A stretch of 64,000 nt of DNA from DASQPR01 sp963797605 (GCA_963797605.1 CAWCPX010000008.1:186001-250000); one strand, 5' to 3'; shown: positions 27,611 to 36,711, numbered from the stretch's first letter. Notes: a model not told the origin generated them from the sequence alone. Program-made: numbers and translations.

Positions 27611-28867
27611 CTATCGCCCGGTGACCGCGGCTCGCCTTCTGGAGAGTGCGTCCACCGTCGCGGCGGCGAGAAGCACGAGGCCGGTGACGATGAACTTGAT
27701 GCCGGCGGCCAGGTTGAGCGCGTCCATGCCGTTGCTGATGACCGCGATCACGGCGCCACCGAGGATCGCGTCGAGCACTCGGCCGCGGCCGCCGAAGAGG
27801 CTGGTGCCGCCGATGACGGCCGCGCCGACGGCGAACAGGAGCACGTCGCTACCGCCGAGGGTGGAGTCGACGCCGGTCTGGCGGGAGGCGGCCACGATGC
27901 CGGAGATCGCCGCGAGTGTGGAGCAGATGACGAACACGGAGATGCGGATGCGGTCGACCCGGATGCCGGCGCGTCGGGCGGCTTCGGCGTTGCCACCGAC
28001 CGCGTAGATGTGGCGGCCGTAGGTGGTGCGGGAGAGCACGAAGTCGAGGATCAAGAACACGACCAGGATGACCGGCACGATGATCGGGACACCCCGGATT
28101 GAGCTGACCGCCGGATTGATGCTGCGTTGCTCGTTCAGCAGGAAGGTCGCGACGCCGGTGATCACGAGGAGCGTGCCGGTCTTGATCGCGATCAACGACA
28201 TCGGCACCGTGACCAGGTTTCGCTTGCGGCGGTTGCGCAGGCGCCAGAGCTGAATCGCGAGGTACCCGAGCACGAGGATGGCGACGATGAGCCAGCCGAC
28301 CCACGGGTCCAGGCTGTTCGTGTTGATGGCGACGATGGTCTTGTCGAAGATCGAGATGCTCTGCCCGTCGTGCAGCAGCTTCAGCTGGACGCCCTGGAAA
28401 CTCAGGAATGCCGCCAACGTGACGACGAACGACGGCACCCGCACCTTCGCCACCATGATGCCGAGCGAGAACCCGATGACGATGCCGATGGCGATGGCGA
28501 ACAGGACGGCCCAGTACCAGGCCCAGTGGTGTTCGGTCAGCACGACCGCCATCGCGGCTGCGCAGACGCCGCTCGTGAAGCCGGCGGAGAGGTCGATCTC
28601 GCCGAGCAGCAGCACGAAGACCAGGCCCATCGCGATGAAGATGACGGCGGCGCCCTGCTGGAACAGGTTCGCGAAGTTGCGTTCGGAGAAGAAGTTGGGC
28701 CGCAGGATGCCGAAGACGACGCTGGCGATGACAAGGCCGATGATGGCCGGAAGAGACCCGATGTCGCCGCCGCGCACTTTCTGCACGTAAGTCCGAAAGT
28801 GGTTGGACAGCGTTTCTTCCTGGGTGACAACCGGGAGGTCGGACTCCGGAGTCTCTACGGTCGTCAT
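27611..28867 (-). CDS. xylH: ABC sugar transporter permease (XylH/RbsC type)
   Basis: 418 residues with about ten membrane helices, typical of the branched XylH/RbsC permease family. IGLVIASVVFGILRPNFFSERNFANLFQQGAA and LLLGEIDLSAGFTSGVCAA are family hallmarks, as is the VGGNAEAARRAGIRVDRIRISVFV loop near the C-terminus. The start overlaps the ATP-binding gene's stop (ATGA). The protein would form the membrane channel of an importer for a pentose or related sugar; the xylose assignment rests on the binding protein. Confidence 0.88.
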   Translation of the reverse strand: MTTVETPESDLPVVTQEETLSNHFRTYVQKVRGGDIGSLPAIIGLVIASVVFGILRPNFFSERNFANLFQQGAAVIFIAMGLVFVLLLGEIDLSAGFTSGVCAAAMAVVLTEHHWAWYWAVLFAIAIGIVIGFSLGIMVAKVRVPSFVVTLAAFLSFQGVQLKLLHDGQSISIFDKTIVAINTNSLDPWVGWLIVAILVLGYLAIQLWRLRNRRKRNLVTVPMSLIAIKTGTLLVITGVATFLLNEQRSINPAVSSIRGVPIIVPVILVVFLILDFVLSRTTYGRHIYAVGGNAEAARRAGIRVDRIRISVFVICSTLAAISGIVAASRQTGVDSTLGGSDVLLFAVGAAVIGGTSLFGGRGRVLDAILGGAVIAVISNGMDALNLAAGIKFIVTGLVLLAAATVDALSRRRAAVTGR

Positions 28868-29715
28868 GAAGTCGCTCCGATCGTGGGTTCTCCGGTGGTG
28901 TTGGACCCGGGGGTGGCGCCGGTCACCGTCGGAGGAAGGCCGATGTTTCCGCTACGCCCCGACGTGATCAGCTCGACCACCTGCGTGGAGGTGACTTCGG
29001 TGGTGCGCACCTGGGCGGCTATGCGACCGAGGAACATCGCGGCGATGCTGTCCGCGACGGCGATGACGTCGTTCATGTTGTGCGAGATGAGGAGCACGCC
29101 GAGGCCCTTGTCGGCGAGTTGCCGGACCAGTTCGAGCACCTGGGCGGTCTGGGATACACCGAGGGCGGCAGTCGGTTCGTCGAGGACGACCAGCTTGCTG
29201 TTCCAGAGCACGGCCTTGGCGATCGCGACGGTCTGGCGCTGGCCACCGGAGAGGCTCGCGGCGACTTGGCGCATCGACTTCACGGTGCGCACGGACAGAC
29301 CGGCCAGCGTCTCGGCGGCGAGGTGCTCCATGTACGGCTCGTCGAGCACGAGTCCGCTCGTCTTCTCGCGCCCGAGGAACATGTTCTGCACGATGTCGAG
29401 GTTGTCGCAGAGCGCGAGGTCCTGATAGACGATCTCGATACCGAGAGAGGCCGCGTCCCGGGGGTTGTGGACGGTGACTTCCTTGCCGTCGAACCGGTAG
29501 ATGCCAGAGTCCATCGGATAGATGCCGGCGATGCACTTAATGAGCGTGGACTTGCCGGCGCCGTTATCGCCGACGAGCGCCGTGACCTCGCCGGCGTACG
29601 CCTTCAGGCTCACGTCGTTCAACACCTTGACGGCGCCGAAGCTCTTGTTGACGTTTTCGACTTCCAACAGCGGCGTAGTGGATCCGGTATCGGACACGGT
29701 ATGGGTACTCCTCAT
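28864..29715 (-). CDS. xylG: ABC sugar transporter ATP-binding protein
   Basis: 283 residues with one nucleotide-binding domain: Walker A VGDNGAGKST, Q-loop VYQDLAL, signature LSGGQRQ, Walker B KLVVLDEPTAAL and the switch His in LLISHNMND. Classical XylG and RbsA have two such domains in tandem, so this is the shorter single-domain form that must dimerise. The ATG at 29715 follows GGTGCCAGCG with no clear ribosome site; the binding-protein gene ends 59 bases upstream. It is coupled to the permease by ATGA. Confidence 0.88.
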   Translation of the reverse strand: MRSTHTVSDTGSTTPLLEVENVNKSFGAVKVLNDVSLKAYAGEVTALVGDNGAGKSTLIKCIAGIYPMDSGIYRFDGKEVTVHNPRDAASLGIEIVYQDLALCDNLDIVQNMFLGREKTSGLVLDEPYMEHLAAETLAGLSVRTVKSMRQVAASLSGGQRQTVAIAKAVLWNSKLVVLDEPTAALGVSQTAQVLELVRQLADKGLGVLLISHNMNDVIAVADSIAAMFLGRIAAQVRTTEVTSTQVVELITSGRSGNIGLPPTVTGATPGSNTTGEPTIGATS

Positions 29716-29774
29716 CGCTGGTGCCGGCTCCCGGCGGGTGTCGACCACCGGGAGCCGTTGCCGATAACTGCCAG

Positions 29775-30887
29775 CTACTTGATGCCGAGCGCGGCGCACT
29801 TGGCGACGTAGGTGCCGGTGCACAGCGCGGCGACGGTGGTGCCGCCGCCCTTGATGACGTCCTGGATGGTCGCCTTCGTGATCGGCTCGGGCGTCAGGAG
29901 CACCGACGGGACGTTCTTGTGCGTCGTCGGGTCCATCGTCGTCGCGGTCGCGGTCGTGACCGGCTGGCCCTTGACCAGGTCGATCGCGATCGTCGAGGCG
30001 GCGTCGGCCTCGAGCTTGGTGTTCTTGAAGACGGTCATCGTCTGGGTGCCGTCCATGATGTGCTGCAGGCCCTGCACGGTCGCGTCCTGACCGGTGACCG
30101 GGAGCACGAGGTGGTTCTTGGTCAGCACGGCGATGACGGAGTTGGCCATGCCGTCGTTCGCGACGAGAACACCCTTGATGTTCGGGTTCTGCGTGAGCAT
30201 GTTCTCGAAGATGGTGCCGGCCACCGTGTTGTTCCAGTCAGGCACGGACTGGTTCGGGCCCTTGAGGTAGGTGCCGTTGGCGTAGAGCGGGTTCAGGATC
30301 GAGTTGTAGCCCTGCGCGAACTGGGTCGCGTTGTTGTCCGTCGGCGCGCCGTTGAGCTCGGCGACCAGCGGCTTGTTCGCCTTGACGGCGGCCAGGCCGG
30401 CCTGGAGGCCCTGACCCTGAAGCACACCGACCTTCACGTTGTTGAAGGTGACGTAGTAGTCGGCGCCGCCACCGGTGGTGAGGCGGTCGTAGTCGATGAC
30501 TTTCACGCCGGCCGCGTGGGCCTTGTTGATGACGGCGGAGCCGCTCGTCGGGTCGATGCTGTCGATGATCAGCACCTTGACGCCTTCGTTGAGCATGCCC
30601 TCGGCGATCGTCTGGAAGGCTGCCGGGTCACCCTGCGCGTTCTGGATGTCGGCCTTGACGCCGGCGGCCTGGAACGCGGCCGTCAGGTTCGGGCGGTCCT
30701 GGGTCTCGTAACGCACGGACGACTTGGTGTCGGGCAGGATCACGCCGACGGCCGGTTTGGAAGAGCTGGTCGTCGAACCGGAGGAACCACTGCTGGAACT
30801 GCTGTTATTCGAACTGCTGGAACATGCGGCTATGCCGCTGAGCGTCAACGCACCAATGGCGGTGACGGCGAGGAGCCCCTTGCGCAT
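29775..30887 (-). CDS. xylF: Xylose-type sugar-binding lipoprotein
   Basis: The 370-residue protein begins with a lipoprotein signal peptide ending LSGIAAC (Cys22) and a long Ser/Gly linker. The mature part matches the XylF/ChvE-type periplasmic-binding fold: VGVILPDTKSSVRYETQDRPNL, VLIIDSIDPTSGSAVINKA, VIDYDRLTTGGGADYYVTFNNVKVG and VLVANDGMANSVIAVL. It would capture sugar outside the membrane and deliver it to XylG/XylH. The ATG at 30887 follows AAAGGA. Xylose is the most likely ligand by similarity; other aldoses remain possible. Confidence 0.85.
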   Translation of the reverse strand: MRKGLLAVTAIGALTLSGIAACSSSSNNSSSSSGSSGSTTSSSKPAVGVILPDTKSSVRYETQDRPNLTAAFQAAGVKADIQNAQGDPAAFQTIAEGMLNEGVKVLIIDSIDPTSGSAVINKAHAAGVKVIDYDRLTTGGGADYYVTFNNVKVGVLQGQGLQAGLAAVKANKPLVAELNGAPTDNNATQFAQGYNSILNPLYANGTYLKGPNQSVPDWNNTVAGTIFENMLTQNPNIKGVLVANDGMANSVIAVLTKNHLVLPVTGQDATVQGLQHIMDGTQTMTVFKNTKLEADAASTIAIDLVKGQPVTTATATTMDPTTHKNVPSVLLTPEPITKATIQDVIKGGGTTVAALCTGTYVAKCAALGIK

Positions 30888-30988
30888 CGCACGGGTCCTT
30901 TCTGACGAGATTCGTGCCGGTGGCCCGGCGAGATAGGCGCCTCGCCCTCGCGAGCTGCGGCTGCTGCCGAGGCTCACGGGCGGGACGA

Positions 30989-31007
30989 TTGTTGTGTCCG
31001 GCAACGC
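30989..31007. promoter_or_regulatory. Operator-like site 1 upstream of the sugar operon
   Basis: TTGTTGTGTCCGGCAACGC matches the pattern TTGTT-N9-AAC shared with two further sites. It lies about 100 bases before the binding-protein start. A likely target of the ROK regulator encoded at the end of the operon. Confidence 0.55.
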
Positions 31008-31051
31008 AATGTGCCGCCGGGCGCGTCGACGAAGCGATCACCGGCTTCGTT

Positions 31052-31070
31052 TTGTTCGAGTCGGCAACAA
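31052..31070. promoter_or_regulatory. Operator-like site 2 upstream of the sugar operon
   Basis: TTGTTCGAGTCGGCAACAA has inverted TTGTT/AACAA arms separated by nine bases. It starts exactly 63 bases (six helical turns) from site 1, so both would lie on one DNA face. Confidence 0.6.
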
Positions 31071-31299
31071 TTGGGTAACGCGTCCATGCACTCAACGGTA
31101 CCGGGGGTGTGACGTTATGTCATGAATGCCGCACGTTGAGTAGTATTCGATCTACATCGCGCTGAAAAACGAGCCTTTGACCGCCCGGCTAGACCCAGTT
31201 AGAGGGCATTCGAGGGCGGTGCGAGGTCGATCGCGTTGTGCGAGGGTAGGCGGGGACCTTCGCATCGAGGTCGAAATCGGATGCAGCCGCGAGCCCGGT

Positions 31300-31318
31300 T
31301 TGTTTATCCAGACAACAA
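31300..31318. promoter_or_regulatory. Operator-like site 3 upstream of the beta-helix gene
   Basis: TTGTTTATCCAGACAACAA has the same TTGTT-N9-AACAA layout as site 2. It lies 55 bases before the rightward beta-helix lipoprotein gene, so the same regulator might act on that gene. The remaining 30888-31372 intergenic sequence shows no gene. Confidence 0.5.
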
Positions 31319-31372
31319 ATCGCTATCGGGCGAAATACCGCAACTTTCCTCAGGTCAGCTCGATAGACAGTC

Positions 31373-32593
31373 GTGACACGAGCGATGCTGGCCATGATCC
31401 TGTGCGGCGCCACTCTCGCCGGCGCCGGCGCGTGCGGAAACGGCGACGGTGTGGGCCACCGGCCCAGCGGATCATCGGTCGTGATACGCGTGCCGGCCGA
31501 CGCACGGACCATCCAGGGCGCCGTCGACGTCGCGAAACCCGGCGACCTCGTCCTCATCTCGCCCGGCGTCTACCCGGAGGCCGTCCAGCTGTCCGTCCAG
31601 CGGCTCACGATCCGCGGCACCGACCGGAACAACGTCATCATCGACGGGCAGTTCACCCGCGACATCGGCGTCACGCTCCTGGCCGACGGCGACAGCGTGG
31701 AGAATCTGACCGTCCGGGACTTCGCCGACAGCGGGGCCGTCGCGACCGGCGTACGCGGCTTCCGGTTCGACCACGTGACCGCCTATAACAACCGGCACTA
31801 CGGGTTGAGCAGCGTGCACGCGACCGGCGGAAGCATCACCGGCAACTACGCCTCCGGGCAGGCGACCGCCGGCATCTCGGTCGCCCGATGCAAGCCCTGC
31901 AACACCGACGTCGCCGACAACGACACCGAGCGCAACAACATCGGCATGGCGCTCACCAACGCGTCGGCCAGCCTCTACGTGCACGACAACCGGATCGCGG
32001 ACAACCGCGTCGGCCTCACGATCGGCACCGACGCCGCAAAGGAGTTCGCACCGCAGGCCGGCGCCATCGTCGTCGGCAACGCCATCGTCGACAACGCCCA
32101 GCCCGCCACGCCCGGCCCGGTCGGCGGCGAGTTCGGCGTCGGCATCGACATCAGCGGCGGCAGCGCCAACATGGTCGCGAAAAACCTCATCACCGGCAAC
32201 GAACGCGTCGGCGTGAGCGTCACCGACGCCGGCGCCACGACCGCGAGCAACAACCAGATCAGCCGCAACGTGCTCGCCGGCAACGGTCCCGACCTGTCGC
32301 ACGGGCCCGGCGTGCCCACCACGAACTCCTGGTGGGGCAACACCAACCTGCGCGGCGGCGACGTGACCACCGTGCGCACCGCGTCCATCGAGATCGGCGA
32401 CAGCCCGCCCGCGGTGCCCTTCGAGGACGGCATGGTGCCCAGTCCGCAGCCGCAACGCGCCGGCCCGATCGACGACAGCGGACCACCCGTCGCGGTGCCG
32501 GCGGCCATCGATCCGCTCTCCGCCGCCGCCCGCGCGAACGTCCCCGCCGCCGACACATCCTCACCAGCAGTTATCTCCGGTAACTCGTCGTAG
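31373..32593 (+). CDS. Secreted right-handed beta-helix (NosD-like) lipoprotein
   Basis: 406 residues starting with a lipoprotein signal peptide ending LAGAGAC (Cys21). Residues about 38-320 form a parallel beta-helix: TIQGAVDVAKPGDLVLISPGVYPEAVQL at the entry, then rungs such as FDHVTAYNNRHYGLSSVHATGGSITGNYA and LYVHDNRIADNRVGLTI. NosD and periplasmic copper-binding repeat proteins, pectate lyases and carbohydrate-binding proteins share this fold. No catalytic residues can be assigned. The C-terminal 90 residues are Pro/Ala-rich. It is divergent from the sugar operon and shares a similar upstream site, so a role in polysaccharide handling is possible but unproven. Confidence 0.8.
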   Translation: MTRAMLAMILCGATLAGAGACGNGDGVGHRPSGSSVVIRVPADARTIQGAVDVAKPGDLVLISPGVYPEAVQLSVQRLTIRGTDRNNVIIDGQFTRDIGVTLLADGDSVENLTVRDFADSGAVATGVRGFRFDHVTAYNNRHYGLSSVHATGGSITGNYASGQATAGISVARCKPCNTDVADNDTERNNIGMALTNASASLYVHDNRIADNRVGLTIGTDAAKEFAPQAGAIVVGNAIVDNAQPATPGPVGGEFGVGIDISGGSANMVAKNLITGNERVGVSVTDAGATTASNNQISRNVLAGNGPDLSHGPGVPTTNSWWGNTNLRGGDVTTVRTASIEIGDSPPAVPFEDGMVPSPQPQRAGPIDDSGPPVAVPAAIDPLSAAARANVPAADTSSPAVISGNSS

Positions 32594-32631
32594 TCGCGAC
32601 CTCCGCTTGGCGGCCTTGGCGCGCATGCGTA

Positions 32632-34950
32632 ATGCTTTCACGCGTGACCACGCCAGGAGATCTCGACGAACGCTTCCGGAGCGCGGTCGCGGCGCTCGAC
32701 ACGGTCGGCATCGGCGGTGTCGACCTGCCGGTGCGCCCTGATTCCCGGTTGCTCAGCGGCCGCGCGATGGCCCTGTTCGACGCGCAGATCACCAGCCGGC
32801 ACCTCGACCTCGCCGCGCGCTGGCTGCGCAGCTTCAACGAGGGCTACTACACGATCGGATCCTCCGGCCACGAGGGCAACGCGGCGGTCGCGGCCGCACT
32901 GCGCCCGACCGACCCGGCGTTACTGCACTACAGATCAGGTGCCTTTTATGTGGTACGCGCGGCCGACAGCACCCCGGCCAAAGCCGGCTTCGATGGCGAG
33001 CGCGACGCCGACGAGACACGCGCCGACGCGATCCGCGACGTCGTGCGAGGGCTCGTCGCCTCCTCCCTCGAACCGATCGCCGGCGGCCGGCACAAAGTCT
33101 TCGGCCACCCCGACCTCGCAGTGATCCCGACAACGTCCACGATCGCCTCGCACCTGCCCCGCGCCGTCGGCATCGCCTTCGCCATCGAGCGCGCCCGGCA
33201 ACTCCACCTGACCGACATGGCCTGGCCCACCGACGCGATCGTCGCGTGCTCCTTCGGCGACGCCTCCATCAACCAGGCCGCCGCCACCACCGCGCTCAAC
33301 GCCGCGGGCTGGTGCACCCAGTCCGGCCAGGACCTGCCCGCGCTGTTCATCTGCGAAGACAACGGCCTCGGCATCAGCGTGCCCTCGCCCGCCGGGTGGG
33401 TCGAAGCCGCGCTCCGCGCCAAACCCGGCCTGCGCTACTTCGCCGCCGACGGCACCGACCTCGCCGACGCGTACGACGTGGCCAGCGAAGCCGCCGACTG
33501 GGTCCGGTCCGAGCGGCGGCCCGCGATCCTGCACCTGCGCGTCGTCCGGCTGATGGGCCACGCCGGCGCCGACGCCGAAATCGCCTACCGGCCCGGCGCC
33601 GACATCCTCGCCGACGTGGCCCGGGACCCGCTCGTGGCATCGGCGAAACTTCTCGTCGCCGCCGGCGTAATGGACTCCAAGGGCGTCCTGGCCCGCTACG
33701 ACGAGATCGGGTGGAAGGTCCGCCAGATCGCCGAAGAGGTGATGACCGAGCCGAAACTCGGCGACGCCGCCGAAGTCATCGCACCGCTGGCCCCCCGCCG
33801 ATCCTCCGTCGTCGAGCAGACCCTCGCGTTCGCCGCCGACCAGGCCGGTGGCGGCAACCCGGCCGGCGGCGCCGGGGCCCGAGCCGTCGCGTTCGGCGGC
33901 AAACTCCCGGAAGCGAACGGCCCGCAGACGCTCGCCCAGGCCATCAACGCGTCCCTCACCGACGCCATGGTCGCCTGGCCGCAGGCGATGGTGTTCGGAG
34001 AAGACGTGGCGGCCAAAGGCGGCGTCTACGGAGTCACCAAGGGTCTGGTGGACCGTTTCGGGTCCGCACGTGTCTTCGACACGCTCCTCGACGAGACGTC
34101 CATCCTCGGGCTCGCGCTCGGCTTCGGCACCTCCGGCATGCTGCCGATCCCCGAAATCCAGTACCTCGCCTACCTCCACTCGGCCGAGGACCAGCTCCGC
34201 GGCGAGGCGGCCACGATGCGGTTCTTCTCGCTCGGGGCGTACCGCAACCCGATGGTGCTCCGCGTCGCCGGCCTCGCCTACCAGCAGGGCTTCGGCGGTC
34301 ACTTCCACAACGACAACGCGCTCGGCGTGCTCCGTGACATCCCGGGCATCGTGGTCGCGTGCCCGGCCCGGCCCGACGACGCGGCGGCCCTGATGCGTAC
34401 GTGTCTCACGTCCGCCGCGATCGACGGCACCGTCTGCGTCTTCGTGGAGCCGATCGCGCTCTACCACACCCGTGACCTGTACGTCGACGGCGACCACGGC
34501 TGGCTCGCCCGCTACGCCCCGCCGTCCGCCTGGGTCGACGAGCACGCCCCGATCGGGCGGGCCCGGGTCGACATCCTCGGCGGCGGCGCCGACCTGACGA
34601 TCATCACGTTCGGCAACGGCGTCCGGATGTCGTTGCGCGCCGCCGCCACGCTCGCGTCCGAGGGCGTCGGATGCCGGGTCGTCGACCTCCGCTGGCTCGC
34701 CCCACTCCCGACCGCCGATATCATCCGCGAAGCCGCCGCGACCGGCCGGGTGCTGGTCGTCGACGAGACACGGCGCTCCGGGGGAGTCGGCGAGGGCGTG
34801 ATCTCGGCGCTGGTCGACGGCGGCTACGTGGGCGTCGCGCGGCGGGTGGCCAGCATCGACTCGTTCATCCCGCTGGGCCCGGCGGCGAACCACGTCCTGA
34901 TCTCCGAGGAGTCGGTGATGGCGGGTGCCCGGGGGTTGCTGGCCGTCTGA
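32632..34950 (+). CDS. Fused alpha/beta E1 component of a 2-oxoacid dehydrogenase-type enzyme
   Basis: 772 residues joining both E1 chains in one protein. The N-terminal half has SSGHEGNAAVAAAL and the thiamine-diphosphate site ACSFGDASINQAAATTALN with FICEDNGLGISVPSP. The C-terminal half has the beta-chain blocks MVFGEDVAAKGGVYGVTKGL, FDTLLDETSILGLALGFG and GVGCRVVDLRWLAPLPTADI. E1 enzymes decarboxylate pyruvate or branched-chain 2-oxoacids and pass the acyl group to an E2 lipoyl protein. No E2 or E3 is nearby, so the substrate is open. The start at 32632 has no clear ribosome site; a GTG at 32644 is an alternative. Confidence 0.85.
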   Translation: MLSRVTTPGDLDERFRSAVAALDTVGIGGVDLPVRPDSRLLSGRAMALFDAQITSRHLDLAARWLRSFNEGYYTIGSSGHEGNAAVAAALRPTDPALLHYRSGAFYVVRAADSTPAKAGFDGERDADETRADAIRDVVRGLVASSLEPIAGGRHKVFGHPDLAVIPTTSTIASHLPRAVGIAFAIERARQLHLTDMAWPTDAIVACSFGDASINQAAATTALNAAGWCTQSGQDLPALFICEDNGLGISVPSPAGWVEAALRAKPGLRYFAADGTDLADAYDVASEAADWVRSERRPAILHLRVVRLMGHAGADAEIAYRPGADILADVARDPLVASAKLLVAAGVMDSKGVLARYDEIGWKVRQIAEEVMTEPKLGDAAEVIAPLAPRRSSVVEQTLAFAADQAGGGNPAGGAGARAVAFGGKLPEANGPQTLAQAINASLTDAMVAWPQAMVFGEDVAAKGGVYGVTKGLVDRFGSARVFDTLLDETSILGLALGFGTSGMLPIPEIQYLAYLHSAEDQLRGEAATMRFFSLGAYRNPMVLRVAGLAYQQGFGGHFHNDNALGVLRDIPGIVVACPARPDDAAALMRTCLTSAAIDGTVCVFVEPIALYHTRDLYVDGDHGWLARYAPPSAWVDEHAPIGRARVDILGGGADLTIITFGNGVRMSLRAAATLASEGVGCRVVDLRWLAPLPTADIIREAAATGRVLVVDETRRSGGVGEGVISALVDGGYVGVARRVASIDSFIPLGPAANHVLISEESVMAGARGLLAV

Positions 34951-35247
34951 CCCCGGTGCCACGGATCTTGGCGGCGCCATTGCGCGCGATGTGCCCGTCT
35001 CGAACGGTGGTACCGGTTGTCTTCGGATTCCCGTACCCGTGACAGCTGTTGACCATGATTTTGACTTGTCTTTGGCGATGGTTTGGCGGAATTTGGGCTC
35101 CGGCCGGGCACGGTCATCGCGGGTCGAATACTGTCTCATTTGACCGCGAATACGGTGAGCCACTTGCGCGAGCGGCGACAACTGTGTGGACTTAGCGGCT
35201 AAGGCGTCGAACGACGCGAGTAGGCATTGACGAGGAGGCATAGGACA

Positions 35248-35685
35248 GTGAGCGCGACCGCTGGTCAGGCCGCTGATGGCGTACGCAGCCTGGCGGACCG
35301 GTTCGGTATCGAACCGGGGATGGTCGTTATGGAGATGGGATACGACGATGACGTCGATGAAGATCTCCGCGACGCCCTGATTGACCGCATCGGCGAGCTG
35401 GTCGACGAGGACACCGACGAGGTCGTAGACGTGGTGCTGCTGTGGTGGCGCGACGGCGACGGCGACCTGGTCGACACCCTGGTCGATGCGCTCGGCCCGC
35501 TGGCCGACAACGGTGTTGTCTGGCTTCTGACCCCGAAGGCCGGCCGCGACGGCCACGTCGAACCGAGTGACGTGACCGAATCCGCCCCGACCGCCGGCTT
35601 GGCTCAGACGTCGACGATCAGCGCCGGAGTCGATTGGAGTGGAGCCCGTCTCGTGGCTCCGAAGGCGGCGCGCGGCAAACGCTGA
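35248..35685 (+). CDS. DUF3052 family protein
   Basis: 145 residues beginning AGQAADGVRSLADRFGIEPGMVVMEMGYDDDVDEDLRDAL, then VVDVVLLWWRDGDGDLVDTLVDAL and VWLLTPKAGRDGHVEPSDVTESAPTAGL, all diagnostic of actinobacterial DUF3052. The GTG at 35248 is preferred over an upstream frame start because GAGGAGG ends ten bases before it. Members lie beside aceE and peroxiredoxin genes in several actinomycetes; here the peroxiredoxin follows directly. The function is unknown; the protein is small, acidic and cytoplasmic. The 297 bases before it hold no recognised gene. Confidence 0.9.
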   Translation: MSATAGQAADGVRSLADRFGIEPGMVVMEMGYDDDVDEDLRDALIDRIGELVDEDTDEVVDVVLLWWRDGDGDLVDTLVDALGPLADNGVVWLLTPKAGRDGHVEPSDVTESAPTAGLAQTSTISAGVDWSGARLVAPKAARGKR

Positions 35686-35764
35686 TCACTCCCGCTTCCA
35701 GCCTCCGGACGTTGCATGGCATGCTCGGAGGTGGTCCTCCCTCGTCTTCGTTTGGAGTTATCGC

Positions 35765-36229
35765 ATGCCAAGTCCCATCGCGGTCGGTGCCGTCGCGCCC
35801 GATTTCACACTCAAAGACCAGAATCAGCAAAGTGTCACGCTGTCCGACTTCCGCGGCAAGAAGAACGTGCTCGTCGTGTTCTACCCGTTCGCGTTCAGCG
35901 GCACCTGCAACGGCGAGCTGTGCGAAATCCGCGACAACATCGGCGACTTCGTCAACGACGACGCCGAACTGCTGACGGTCTCCGTCGACGCGCCGTTCGC
36001 TCAGAAGGCATGGGCCGACAAAGAGGGCTACAGCTTCACGATGCTCTCCGACTTCTGGCCGCACGGCGAGGTCGCCCGCGCCTACGGCGTCTTCAACGAA
36101 GACAAGGGCTTTGCTCTGCGCGGCACATTCCTCGTCGACCGCGAAGGCATCGTCCGCTTCTCCGAGATGAACTCGCCCGGCGAAGCCCGCGACCAGAACG
36201 CGTGGCGCAAGGCACTCGAAGCGCTGTAA
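35765..36229 (+). CDS. ahpE: AhpE-type peroxiredoxin
   Basis: 154 residues of the thioredoxin-fold peroxiredoxin family. The peroxidatic Cys48 lies in FYPFAFSGTCNGELCEI, very close to the mycobacterial AhpE motif; a second Cys is at 53. FWPHGEVARAYGVFNEDKGFALRGTFLVD completes the family pattern. It reduces hydroperoxides in the cytoplasm. The ATG at 35765 follows GGAG. It is read in the same direction as DUF3052, 79 bases downstream, and precedes tRNA-Val. Confidence 0.92.
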   Translation: MPSPIAVGAVAPDFTLKDQNQQSVTLSDFRGKKNVLVVFYPFAFSGTCNGELCEIRDNIGDFVNDDAELLTVSVDAPFAQKAWADKEGYSFTMLSDFWPHGEVARAYGVFNEDKGFALRGTFLVDREGIVRFSEMNSPGEARDQNAWRKALEAL

Positions 36230-36281
36230 GTCTTTATCGGTTTCCTACCGGCTTCGGAGCCAGTTACGCTGGCGCCGACCC

Positions 36282-36356
36282 GGGCGCGTAGCTCAGTGGG
36301 AGAGCACCCGCCTTACAAGCGGGGGGTCGTAGGTTCGAAACCTACCGTGCCCACCA
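36282..36356 (+). tRNA. tRNA-Val (TAC anticodon)
   Basis: A 75-nt cloverleaf with acceptor GGGCGCG/CGTGCCC, D-arm TAGCTCAGTGGGAGAGCA, anticodon loop CTTACAA giving TAC, T-loop TTCGAAA and encoded CCA. Its 3' half is duplicated at 38808-38851, marking it as an integration site. Confidence 0.96.
36312..36354. repeat. Putative attachment site within tRNA-Val (left copy)
   Basis: This 3' half of tRNA-Val, from the anticodon loop to the acceptor end, matches 38808-38851. Identical runs are CTTACAAGCGGGGG and the final 21 bases including the T-loop. Integrases of genomic islands commonly use this part of a tRNA. Confidence 0.7.
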
Positions 36357-36362
36357 TGCTGA

Positions 36363-36406
36363 TCAGGCCCGGAATCCCTCAGCAAGATCGAGGGAACCGG
36401 GCCTGA
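36363..36406. terminator. Hairpin after tRNA-Val
   Basis: TCAGGCCCGG (36363-36372) and CCGGGCCTGA (36397-36406) are perfect inverted repeats, with an inner TCCCTC/GAGGGA pairing. It starts seven bases after the tRNA. There is no T-run. Confidence 0.6.
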
Positions 36407-36711
36407 CAGCTACCGCGACAGCAACCGGGTTGCCCTCGCGGCCGATCGTGGCTGCGAGCTGCTCGGTGGCGGTCAGGCGACGCCACGCTTCGGTGGCGTT
36501 GGTTTGACGAGCCGCGATGACGGCGCCGATCAGCCAGAGCGATCCAGCGACCGAGACGGCGTCGGGCTTGTCGGCCTGGGCGAGGCGGTGCAACTGCTCG
36601 GCCAAGTGTTCGGCTTCCTCGGGACGATCGGCCTTGAGCAGCGCGCAGACAACCTGGTAGGCGGCCATGCCCCGCGCAACCGCCGAGTCAGCATCGACGG
36701 CGGCAACCTTG
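36363..36711 (-). pseudogene. Remnant of HTH-TPR regulator (internal fragment)
   Basis: Reads from VAAVDADSAVARGMAAYQVVCALLKADRPEEAEHLAEQL to TATEQLAATIGREGN. It matches the middle TPR part of the family whose full-length member is at 52840-54075. No helix-turn-helix and no C-terminal half remain. After GREGN the frame runs into the hairpin downstream of tRNA-Val. The fragment lies just inside the tRNA-Val att copy, so the truncation is probably linked to island insertion or decay. Confidence 0.65.

Noticed and set aside
32935..35556. A leftward open frame of about 870 codons opposite the fused E1 gene
   Set aside because: Gly/Val/Asp-rich composition without motifs, and the plus strand encodes a clear enzyme.
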